A stretch of DNA of 64,000 bases, taken from Theocolax elegans (Eukaryota > Arthropoda > Insecta > Hymenoptera > Cerocephalidae). Location: positions 6,351,125 to 6,415,124 of the forward strand of contig CM047429.1 of assembly GCA_026168455.1 (NCBI GenBank), written 5' to 3'. A model generated the notes under the pieces. The model was not told the origin of the DNA, did no database searches, and worked only from the letters and a program-made list of their open reading frames with translations. Within the stretch, counting starts at the first letter, position 1. Every line of letters starts with the position of its first letter. Shown here piece after piece: positions 20,524 to 29,346 of the stretch. Both the position numbers and the translations under genes were made by a program.

Positions 20524-21474
20524 TTAATGCATGCCCTTATTGAATTTTGAGGCATCGTGCCAAATTTGATTAAGAATTCTTTCAAGTTCTTGAAGGTTAG
20601 CAGGAGGTCTCTCTAGGTTACGTAATCGCCTACCCATCATGTCCCATACATGCTCTATAGGATTGAGATCGGGGTTATTAGCAGGATGAGGCAATACCTC
20701 TACGTTGTTTTCTTCCAAGTACGTACGAGTTATCCTTGCAGTATGAGGTCGTGCATTATCCTGCATCAAGATGAAATTACGGCCCCCTTGCCGACGCATT
20801 GGAACTACGTGAGGGCGTAAAATTTCGTTTATGTAACGTCCCGCTGTTAGTCCGGGAGGTGGGATAATCACTAAGTTTGATCGATGGTTCACTTATATTC
20901 CATCCCATACCATAACGGATCCTCCACAAAACGCTCGAGTTGGATCAACATGATTTGATGCAAAACGTTCTCGTCTATGACGCCAAATCCTGATCCTAGC
21001 ATCGTTTCCGTAAAGACAAAATCGAGATTCATCTGTATAAGACACACGTCTCCACTCTCTAGGTGTCCAATGTTGATAATTATGGGCGTAATTTAGACGA
21101 GCTTGTCGGTGAACTGCTTCTAAATTAGGCACTCTAGCACGAATTCGTTATCTCAAACCCCTTTCGTGAAGGCGTCTCCTTATTGTGTGATCGCTAATTC
21201 GTCTGCCTGGTAAAGCATTATTTCCAATTTGTCGCGCAACTTGCCTTGGATTGCGTAGGGTCTCATTAACAATGTTGCGATCTTCTCGAATCGTAGTAAT
21301 CCTATTTCGACCTTGGCCAGGCCTCCGGCGATAAGAACCTGTTTCTTCATACCGACTAAATACAAGTGACACCGTTGAGCGATGAATCCCTATTCTGGAT
21401 ATATCGCTTAGACTCAGTCCCGCTTCTAGCAGGGCAACAATTTGAGCAGATTGGATTTCAGTAAGCCGAGACAT
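20524..21474 (-). pseudogene. Tc1-family transposase, DD34E, two nonsense codons
   Basis: A single frame of about 316 codons. An N-terminal helix-turn-helix (LTEIQSAQIVALLEAGLS, HRSTVS) is followed by a second HTH with an RRLHERGLR end. The catalytic triad is visible: D in YTDESRF, D in LMQDNARPHTA, and E in NPIEHVWD, with exactly 34 residues between the second D and E. Two in-frame TAA codons (about 21148-21150 and 20893-20895) interrupt it. Length and motifs match Tc1 cut-and-paste transposases. The gene is inactive unless the stops are polymorphic. Confidence 0.92.
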
Positions 21475-22004
21475 TTTGATTAAGAATATGTTATTGTAAT
21501 TTTTAGTTGCTATGTACTCTGTATAGCAAAATTAATGCTGAATGAGCTTTCGCCTTAACTTTTGACCAGTATCCCGGCGTAAATTTTTGCTTTATTTTTT
21601 AATTGATTTGTTGGTAGAATTGATAATTTTACTGGAAGTATGGAGATACATTGTTAAGTGTACCAAAAATGTAGAGATGTAATTTTAAATAAAGTTACAC
21701 TTTTCATGGGTTAATTTAAAAAAAATATCGAATAGCAATGTGGTTTCTTTGTTTATGAGGTTTTAAGATAGCTCTCGGGGCACGAATTTGTTTTAAATGT
21801 AACCTGATAATTTAGTAGTAGTTGCTATTAGGATTCATGCTATCCTGAAAAAACACATAATCCCTGCAAAACAAAAAAGATTATCTCAATACAATGAAAA
21901 TTGATTAAATTACAAGCATGTAAAACATAGCCATTTTTCGAATGCTTGTAATTCGATCAATTTTTATCGCATTGAGATAATATTTTTTTGTTTTGTAGGG
22001 GATT

Positions 22005-22472
22005 CAGACCGCGGGGTCCCTAATGTAAGAAACGGTTCACACAATCGGCTCTTTTCAGGACCACAATGATGCGTAAGTCCAACCAAGAACCTCCTCGCGG
22101 TACGCATCGGGCAATGCTGATGTTGGCGGTATTTGACTAAAACATAGAAAGATCTTTAAAATTGCATAACTCGTTAAAAAGTCTACTTTAAGGTGGTATT
22201 TGTTGTTTTTTGAAAAAAAATTTGGTAATCCAGGTAAACGTGCAAACTATTGCGTTGTTTAAGAAAAAGAAGTTGGTAGGCCTGATTAAGACATAGCAAT
22301 GTGGCATTATCTCGCAGCTATTAGGCATTATTTTTTCCTCAAAGTGCACATAATTCTCTACAAAACAAAAGAAAATTATCTCAATACGATGAAAATTGAC
22401 CGAGCTACAAGCATTTAAAAAATGGCAATTTTTCTGTGAAAAATCTTGTTGCGATAATTTTGATGCGGAGTG
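22005..22472 (-). repeat. right terminal inverted repeat of the Tc1 element
   Basis: Inverted copy of 19903-20415, with several small indels. Confidence 0.85.
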
Positions 22473-22474
22473 TA

Positions 22475-23194
22475 TTATGCTAGTTGTGAAAGGTCGTCGA
22501 TAGGTTTCGTAGAAATCAAACTATCTGCTCTCGCTGCCTCAGTAGCATTTCGCGGGTAGCAATTCGTCGAGAACGAACGAGAACATTACCTGTATAAACT
22601 ATTCAGTCTTTACTTCGACATTTTCGCACACCGGACAAGCATAATGTTAGAAAGAGTCGTAGTCAATACAAAGACTTATTAATAAATTATATTATTTTTT
22701 CTTCTATAAATCTTATTTTTTATCTTATTTTATGTTTCATTGTCTTATAATGCAAAAGCAAATTTCAAGGATTAAATCAAAATATAGTTTTTTCTATTAA
22801 ATAAAATCAACCGAGAGTTTATTCGCAAGGTGACGCGTAAAGGAAGAGTTTGTTTTCTTTCCGACCTACGTCATTGGATAGAATGCGATATTTTTTGAGA
22901 TTTAAAGTCTTATATTGTGAGATTATTAAGGTAACGCGTGTGTCACGTCCAGACTTGTACCAATTACCATAAAAAAATGTTACAAGAAGGCAAATGGTTA
23001 ATAAACCATTCGCGTTCCTTTCGCTCTTGTTTGACTAGGACTAGCCTTACACCTCCGGGAGTAGCGAGCGAAGTTATTTTGAGAGTAGAGATGTAGGATA
23101 TAATGTGGGATAAATAAAAAAATATATGTTCTATTTCGTATTAATCATGCATTATTTATTTAAATATGTTAACATCATAATATGCTGTTTCGAT
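22475..23194. other. no recognised gene
   Basis: Host or old repeat sequence. A GC-richer patch at 22480-22680 may be the continuation of the non-LTR fragment beyond the Tc1 insertion, but no motif could be assigned. Confidence 0.35.
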
Positions 23195-23392
23195 GTACGT
23201 ATAGAGGTTGGTTTGGGGATCTAATACGGGGCGGGTTATTATCGGTTGGGGAGGGAAATTAAAATCAAAGATGCAAGGGTGAATGGTTGGGATTGTAGGG
23301 GTACGGCAGGCTTCTTGGGTGCTCGTCGTAGCTTCTATTGGAGCTGCCCAGTCTGATGAGGGGAAGACATTCTTTTCACATAGATGGCGTCT
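23195..23392 (-). pseudogene. duplicated fragment of the Gypsy zinc-finger ORF
   Basis: Nearly identical to 24668-24866 and translates on the minus strand to the same peptide (around SSDWAAPIEATTSTQEACR). Both ends are abrupt. It is a separate partial copy, not a gene. Confidence 0.8.
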
Positions 23393-23450
23393 TCCTAAAT
23401 ATCCAATAACCCAAATACCTAAATACCCCTCACGGGTAAAAAAGCACACT

Positions 23451-23567
23451 TTGACCTTATAATATTAATGAAGGATTGAAGTTATAGCCTCATTCGAAGT
23501 GCCTCCGGCCTTCGGCACCTCGAAAGACGTTATAACTTCAATGCTTCATTAATATTATAACGTCAAA
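23451..23567. repeat. 117-bp hairpin element
   Basis: Arms of about 50 bp start TTTGACCTTATAATATTAATG and end with the complementary CATTAATATTATAACGTCAAA. The loop is TCCGGCCTTC. It resembles a tiny MITE. Confidence 0.7.
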
Positions 23568-23731
23568 GCGGGGCTCACAAAGATAATTTTCCGATTTTTT
23601 GTGGGTCGGCATAAGTACGGATACATGGTTGAATTTTCGGTGGAATTATGCTAACGTCGGCATAATTACCCCAAAGTAAGCGCAATTCCCATTTCCCGTA
23701 AGAATTTGTCGGCATAAGTACCGATTGATCA

Positions 23732-23736
<5 letters not shown>

Positions 23737-23769
<33 letters not shown>
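23737..23769. repeat. (TA)n microsatellite
   Basis: About 33 bp of alternating TA. Confidence 0.85.
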
Positions 23770-23773
<4 letters not shown>

Positions 23774-23867
23774 CCCAATAGGGGTTTATGCAGCCCAAGA
23801 AAGAGAAGGAATATGCTTACTTTAGCACGTGCGAGAGAGAGCTTCGGGGTCATATATATGGGCTATT

Positions 23868-23925
23868 TCACGTCAAGTGATATGATGCAAATTTCAAATC
23901 GCACCAAATTTTGAGAAAAGGCTGA
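23868..23925. repeat. truncated end of the 803-bp MITE family
   Basis: Begins GGGCTATTTCACGTCAAGTG and continues with GCACCAAATTTTG, paralleling the first 60 bp of 17078-17880. The rest is missing. Confidence 0.55.
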
Positions 23926-24206
23926 TATATTAATGTAATAATAATGTTAGTAAGATAAGTGCAAACCTGTGCTTTGAATTAGATGCAATTCTTTGCTTGT
24001 GCGTTTCCTCCTGCTGCTTGATATTTGGCTAGTGTAATTTAAATAATAGAAAAACTGAACAACGATTTGCTACATAATTTTCATTTATATGGGTAGGAGA
24101 AAAAAAGGTTTATGAATTTTAACACTTTATTCATTATAAAAAATAAAAAAAATACAATATATAAAAAAAATTTACAAGGGCCTGCGGCTCCTACAATATT
24201 TTGCCC

Positions 24207-25094
24207 TTAGGGCTTTATAATTTTCTCCGCATCGCGGGTTACTACCCCGGTCGTTCCACAATTCTTGCAGAATGTCGTTCTGTCTGAACGACAATTCCGC
24301 CAGCTATGTCCCTCCCGGCCGCAGTTCCAGCAATATGGACGACATTCTGCGGCGGCGGGCGAGGGATATATCGCTGCTCCGGGGGTGGCTCGTTGGTCGC
24401 TGTGGTGTGTGTAGAGAATGTTTCGGAAGGATGGAGTCGGGTCTGATTGGGGAAGTTGGAGGGACATTAGGGGTAGTGGCTTCTGGGGAGTTTGGGTAAG
24501 GCTTTGGGAGGGTTTGGGTACATTGAGGGACATTAAAGCCTGGGGTTTGGGATTGACTTGATGGGGCAATGGGAAGGGTGCGGTGGCTACTGGGAATTTG
24601 GAGGCTCTTATTGTGGAAATGTCGGAAATAAGGGGATTTTGGGGAAGGATATTGATAGGGATGTGGATGTACGTATAGAGGTTGGTTTGGGGATTTAATA
24701 CGGGGCGGGTTATTATCGGTTGGGGAAGGAAATTAAAATCAAAGATGCAAGGGTGAATGGTTGGGATTGTAGGGGTACGGCAGGCTTCTTGGGTGCTCGT
24801 CGTAGCTTCTATTGGAGCTGCCCAGTCTGATGAGGGGAAGTCATTCTTTTCACATAGATGGCGTCTTCCTCTTACGCATGCACGCGTTCCTGGGCAGGTC
24901 CTTTTTCGGCTGCTTATGGAGACGGTGGGCTCTTGTTGTTGTGGGATGGAGCTGGGCGGTCGTGCTAGATCTTGTCTAGCTAGAACTGTCTGCAGCTCCT
25001 CCTCACCCGGTCGAACACCGGCTCTTGGTTGGACGAACCGTCCACGGCCTCGTCCTCGCTTCAGAGCTGATGCTGCTTGCCCTGTTCTATCCAT
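24207..25094 (-). CDS. Gypsy-associated ORF with C-terminal zinc knuckles
   Basis: 295 codons. The N-terminus carries an RGRGRGR stretch, the middle is Pro/Thr/Ser-rich and low in structure, and the C-terminus holds a clean CCHC knuckle (CWNCGREGHSWRNC) followed by a second cysteine pair (FCKNCGTTG). This looks like a gag nucleocapsid, yet on its strand it lies directly after the integrase tail, 75 bp downstream and with no LTR between. It could be a third, gag-like ORF of this Gypsy lineage, or a rearranged gag. No stop interrupts it. Confidence 0.65.
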   Translation of the reverse strand: MDRTGQAASALKRGRGRGRFVQPRAGVRPGEEELQTVLARQDLARPPSSIPQQQEPTVSISSRKRTCPGTRACVRGRRHLCEKNDFPSSDWAAPIEATTSTQEACRTPTIPTIHPCIFDFNFLPQPIITRPVLNPQTNLYTYIHIPINILPQNPLISDISTIRASKFPVATAPFPLPHQVNPKPQALMSLNVPKPSQSLTQTPQKPLPLMSLQLPQSDPTPSFRNILYTHHSDQRATPGAAIYPSPAAAECRPYCWNCGREGHSWRNCRSDRTTFCKNCGTTGVVTRDAEKIIKP

Positions 25095-25168
25095 CTACAA
25101 TTTGTTTTGTTACTAACTATTGCCTAATCTCACTAACTTTCCTTTGATTTCGCCCTAGTCGCGAGAAT

Positions 25169-26310
25169 TTATTGTTTGCGCGGTCTAAGCTGCATTCTTT
25201 GCGGGCTATTCCCTAAAGTGGGTGTAATGGGTGGCTGCTTTCGAGGGCGACCTCTTTTCGTTGGGGGGGACATCATTTCTTGAATTATTTTGAGTGGTTT
25301 GGGCTCTTTCTGGTTGTGGGACAGGAATATTTGGGGTGAGGGTTGGGATATTGCGCGGTGCATTGTGGCGTTTCAAATCTGTTGTGTGCACTTTAATTTG
25401 GCGTTTCGTTTGTATATCTTCTATCAAATAAACTGTGGGTGAGAATACTTGAATATTTTTGCGGGGCCTATAAATTTGGGGGCTTGATTGGCTGCTATAA
25501 AGTTATCTGCGGATGATAAGATGCGGTTTCGGTACCTAACTAGGTCTCCTAATTGATATTGTATATCGCGTCTGCCTTTGTTATAGTACTTGGCTTGTCT
25601 GGCTGTTGCTAAATCAATATGCCTTTTTACTAAATCATATATTTTGGGAAGTTTGTGTAGTCGTTCTATCCATTGATTGGTATCTAGGGCTGGGATTTGC
25701 TTCGGGGATTCTATACGTTTTCGTAGGAGAGCTACTGGGGTGGGATTTCTACCTAAGTTGAGGAATGCTGGGCTATATTTGGTTGAAAAGTGCACAACTG
25801 TATTTTGAGCGAAATTATATCCGAGTCTCGGTGATCATCTGCTAAATAACTGTTTATCATCGGCTTTATGTTTCTGTTAACTCGCTCTACGGGATTTGCT
25901 TGTGCAAAATATGGCGGAATGGTTGTCTGTACTATTCCGTATTGCGTTAGTCGCTCGGTAACTAATTTGGTCCGTCGCTTTGGTCCCATGATGTCTGCTG
26001 CTACTGCTGTCCATGGTTGGCTTATGTTGCGTCCTTCCATTAGGCCTGGTGGGGCTTGTTGACTGCTTTTGTGCGCTTGGCATTCTTGGCATGCTTTTAC
26101 ATAATTGCACGTATTGTAATACATGCCTGGTCAATAGTAATGCGTGGCTAGTTTTGCGTAGGTCTTGTCGATACCTAAGTGACCTGCCTGAGTCGTATAA
26201 TGGGCTTCATATAGGGCTTTTTTGCGATCACTTTCTGCCAAGATCAATTTTCATGCGTCTAGGTCAGGTATGAAGACCTCTCTCAAGTTTGCATAGACAT
26301 GTCTCTCTAA
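25169..26310 (-). pseudogene. pol: Gypsy integrase with AT-hook tail, internally deleted
   Basis: The zinc-binding HHCC region is recognisable: AHYTTQAGHLGIDKTYAKLATH, then ACQECQAH. The catalytic core starts (AVAADIMGPK), then jumps to the end (PPYFAQANPVERVNRNI). The middle with the second aspartate is deleted. After a frameshift the C-terminal domain follows (GDLVRYRNRILSS) and a basic tail with the AT-hook RGRPRK. Several stops and frame changes make it a dead copy. Confidence 0.85.
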
Positions 26311-26921
26311 CGTTATATAACCTATTGGATAAATTGCCGTAGATTTGCCGTAAATTATCCGTGAAAGAAAAAAAATTTGCCGCGAATGTAGTTTTAAAAA
26401 AAACGTGTGTGTTGCCAACTTTATATCAAGTTAGCAGTGTACACTCATATCTCCGCAGTAAAACAAGCTTGGAAACTGGGGATAGGCTTAAAATTTGCCG
26501 TGAATTATCCGTTAAATCGGAAATGCGAAAAAAATGAAGTTGTTTTATAATTTTTTATAGCTATCGTAATTATAAGCATACTCCGAAAAAATTCCAGTCA
26601 ATTGCTTATGAATTAAGCTTATTTCACTAATTTTTGGGACATCGGATCGGTGATCACTTTTTAGTTATCACGTCGGTGAAGCTAGTCGCATGGAGCTGGC
26701 CGCATCCAGGGACGTAGGCGAGTAAGGGCCCCAAAATATAAAAATAAGTATTTTAATCGTAAATACTTATTCTGCATGTTAGTTAGGCTGTATGTAAGTA
26801 ACTGCTAACGTAATTAGTAAAATCCCAAGTTTTAAAGTTAAATAAATGTGTATTATTAATATAATTAATAAATTAAATATAGTATATATTCGTTTTTTGC
26901 TGTCACTTTCGTTGTAACGGT
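26311..26921. other. no recognised gene
   Basis: AT-rich host or old repeat sequence. Short phrases such as TTGCCGTAAATTATCCGT recur within it. Confidence 0.4.
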
Positions 26922-27213
26922 GCGGCTAATTAGTGTTTCTATCTCGTACCGGGAGTTCGAGTCTGCGCAGTAGAGCCGCGCTTCGATTGGTTCCTACTCC
27001 GGTGGGGAGTATGAATTCGACTAGCGTTGGAGGGGTCAAATCACTCACTCCCCAAATTTTTTTTTGTAAAATAAATTTATTAATTTATGTTAATTATAGA
27101 TAACTAAATCAAAAAATTAAATAATGAACTATCTTGATTTATTACCCTATAATTTCAAGTTCCCGCCAGGGGGCACAACTTAAATATAAGTTCCGATATA
27201 GATAAGAGTACAA

Positions 27214-27288
27214 GTCACGGTAGCCGTGAGCGCTAAGGTGTATACATTTTGCAGTAACCAAGGGGTCTCGGGTTCAAATTCGGTGACG
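27214..27288 (+). tRNA. tRNA-like sequence (Leu/Ser-type pseudo-tRNA) in the left arm
   Basis: GTCACGG and CGGTGAC can form an acceptor stem with one mismatch. TAGCCGTGAGCGCTAAGGTG resembles the D arm and A box of tRNA-Leu or tRNA-Ser, and GGGTTCAAATTC is a B box. The anticodon arm is weak, and no anticodon can be assigned safely. It is probably a tRNA-derived promoter relic, not a functional tRNA. Confidence 0.5.
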
Positions 27289-27303
27289 CAAATTTTTTTT
27301 TAT

Positions 27304-27441
27304 GCATCTAACACTTTTATTACATAAATTCCATAAATAATAACTATTTTAATAATTAATTATGTAAAATATTTTACACTACTAATTATTATTATAAAAT
27401 AATTATTATTTATTGAATTTATGTAATAGAAGTGTTAGATA
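27304..27441. repeat. palindrome within the left arm
   Basis: ATCTAACACTTTTATTACAT pairs with ATGTAATAGAAGTGTTAGAT, giving arms of about 60 bp. A matching palindrome is at 32386-32478 in the right arm. Confidence 0.8.
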
Positions 27442-27475
27442 GTTTTGTGTTAAACATTTTTTAAATTTATAATAA

Positions 27476-28434
27476 AAAAATATATTAAAAAACAATAAAC
27501 ATTTTTATTTTCAAAATATACAAATTTATAAAAGTAATTAAATTTAAAAATAAAAATTACAAATAATTTGATTTAATTCTTACTGTTCTAATTATTTATT
27601 TTTTTGAATCATAAAAATAAATAAGTTATATATAAATTTAATATGTCGACTTAAAAATTGCAGGTAAAAAATAGTCGAATAAAAATTTCAAAAAACATTA
27701 TTATTTATTTAAAATTATTTCATAACAAATATAAATAAAAACATATTTAAATATTTTAATAAACTATCGAAAGGTCGTGTGAAATATACTTTTTTATTAA
27801 ATTAATTATTTATATAATTTTAAATAATTTATAAATCTTAAAACATATATTTTTATTATATGTTATGTGTGACATGTATTTTATTATATGTCATACACAC
27901 CGATAGAGGGCGCATCTCATCGCATTTTGTGGTCTTTTAGTGCCGTACTTTATTTATTATTATCGGTATTGTTTAAATCATAAATTGAATAAATATTGTA
28001 ATATAATTATTCCTAAGACCGATACTAATATTTGTATTAATTTAGTTCTTGTAATGTAGTAATGATTCCAGTTAATTGTGCTGATTAAATCCGTCCTGCC
28101 ACGTGGTGACTTTTAATGCAGTATATATATCTATATATATGTGCTGTGTTTACATTTTCAAATCATTAGAATCGTTACGTGTGTTTTTATTCTATTTTTG
28201 AAGTGCAAATACGATTCTTATATATATTATTTGATACTGATTAGTTATATGTACATTTAGATAATTAAAGTGATCTTGATGCCCTAATACCTTTTAAGGT
28301 TATTAGTGAAGTGTTATCCCGTTTATGACTTTTATGATTGTAATTATTAACTTTTTAAGGACATAAGGTGTAAGTGTATAGTTTGCAATTTGACGTGTTA
28401 GACATTTAATTAGTAGATAGTGTCTTTAAGCTAT
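27476..28434 (+). other. 5' region of the CR1-like element
   Basis: AT-rich, no coding. The start of the retrotransposon within it cannot be placed exactly. Confidence 0.4.
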
Positions 28435-29346
28435 ATGGTCACAATGTCCTCTTGTCGTGCATGTAAGAAAGACTTTACAACAGGCAATGTTATTATATCA
28501 TGTAGTGTATGCAACAATTTATTTCATGCAGCACAGCCCTGTTCAGGTCTTACGGCATCTGAGATTAAAGTGGCTGAATTGAAATCTAAACCTTTGATGG
28601 TTTTTAAATGCAAAACATGCACTGAAAAAGGCCTGACAGCGTTTAGTGAAGTCATTAATAATATTCAAGCTGATGTAGCTCTTATAAAAAATTCTTGTGA
28701 AACCTTGAAGCCCCTGGTGAAGGAAGTTAATACTTTGAAGTTGAAGGTAAATAAAATGGATCAACTGACTGCTGATATACCAGTATTGTTGAAGGAAGTT
28801 GACGTACTAAAAAACTCAATTGAACTGTCATCGCAAGAAGTCTCAAACGACCTAAATCATAAAGTTATTATTAATGAACTTCAGGATCGTCTATCCAGAA
28901 TTAATAATATTATGATGTTCAATGTATCTGATCTCAATGACCACAAAAAGGACCATGATATTGTTTGTGATATTGTTAAAGTTGCTGATATAAGCACTGC
29001 TAACATACGTCATAGCAGATTGGGTATTTTCAGTGCAAATAGAATGAGGCCAGTTTGTGTAACATTAAATAATAAGTTTGATGTACGTAAATTATTTAAT
29101 CGAAGGAACAACTTGGATCCAAAATATTCATCAGTCAGATTCTCTTATGACAAAACTAAACAGCAGCAGCTGCTCTGGAAGAATGCTGTGATTGAATTGA
29201 ACAGGAGAAAAGAAAAGGGTGAAAAGGAACTTTTTATCAAATACATAAATGGAATGCCAATTGTTACGAGTAGTGCATCGATTCAGGTCTCTAACAGTAT
29301 TCCTGTACCATCAAGTTCTCAATCTAACTCTGTAAAAAAAAACTAG
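28435..29346 (+). CDS. CR1-like ORF1 with PHD-type zinc finger
   Basis: Starts at ATG 28435 (or 28444), 303 codons. Residues 5-60 hold a PHD-like finger: CRAC, CSVC, FHAAQPC and CKTC give the C4HC3 spacing. A leucine-rich coiled coil follows (about 70-150), then an RRM/CTD-like region with NIMMFNV and RPVCVTLNNKFDVRKLF, as in L1- and CR1-type ORF1 proteins that bind element RNA. The Ser/Asn-rich end closes at TAG right after an A9 run. The end overlaps a -1 slippery site leading to ORF2. No stops or frameshifts. Confidence 0.85.
   Translation: MVTMSSCRACKKDFTTGNVIISCSVCNNLFHAAQPCSGLTASEIKVAELKSKPLMVFKCKTCTEKGLTAFSEVINNIQADVALIKNSCETLKPLVKEVNTLKLKVNKMDQLTADIPVLLKEVDVLKNSIELSSQEVSNDLNHKVIINELQDRLSRINNIMMFNVSDLNDHKKDHDIVCDIVKVADISTANIRHSRLGIFSANRMRPVCVTLNNKFDVRKLFNRRNNLDPKYSSVRFSYDKTKQQQLLWKNAVIELNRRKEKGEKELFIKYINGMPIVTSSASIQVSNSIPVPSSSQSNSVKKN
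29337..29343 (+). promoter_or_regulatory. predicted -1 ribosomal frameshift site
   Basis: The heptamer A AAA AAC lies in the correct phase (zero-frame codons AAA AAC), one base before the ORF1 stop TAG. After a -1 slip, reading continues without a stop through VYSHNSGITLYYQNVRSIKN into the endonuclease of ORF2. ORF2 has no in-frame ATG before its conserved endonuclease start, which supports fused expression. Stimulatory RNA structure was not assessed. Confidence 0.55.

Larger units (their letters stand above)
19903..22472 (-). mobile_element. Tc1-like DNA transposon with about 500-bp inverted repeats
   Basis: Ends CACTCCGCATCAAAATTATC and its inverted copy are flanked by TA on both sides (19901-19902 and 22473-22474), the Tc1/mariner target. 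The inverted repeats are very long, about 19903-20415 and 22005-22472, with small differences. The transposase is on the minus strand between them. Total length is 2570 bp. It interrupts the minus-strand non-LTR fragment, so it is the younger insertion. Confidence 0.9.
24100..26310 (-). mobile_element. Gypsy relic on the minus strand, 3' part only
   Basis: In minus-strand order it contains integrase (26310-25430), an AT-hook tail (to 25169) and a zinc-finger ORF (25094-24207). A poly(A)-signal-like AATAAA lies at about 24127-24132 on the minus strand. LTRs, protease, RT and RNase H are not found. Confidence 0.7.
26928..27475 (+). repeat. left inverted arm of the 5.9-kb block
   Basis: Inverted copy of 32353-32854, with small indels. 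It contains a tRNA-like segment and a secondary palindrome (27304-27441). Confidence 0.85.

Noticed and set aside
24820..24845. CTGATGA with following purines, a possible further hammerhead core
   Set aside because: No stem II with GAAA in place, and it is part of a minus-strand coding segment (repeated at 23350). It was the same heptamer by chance.
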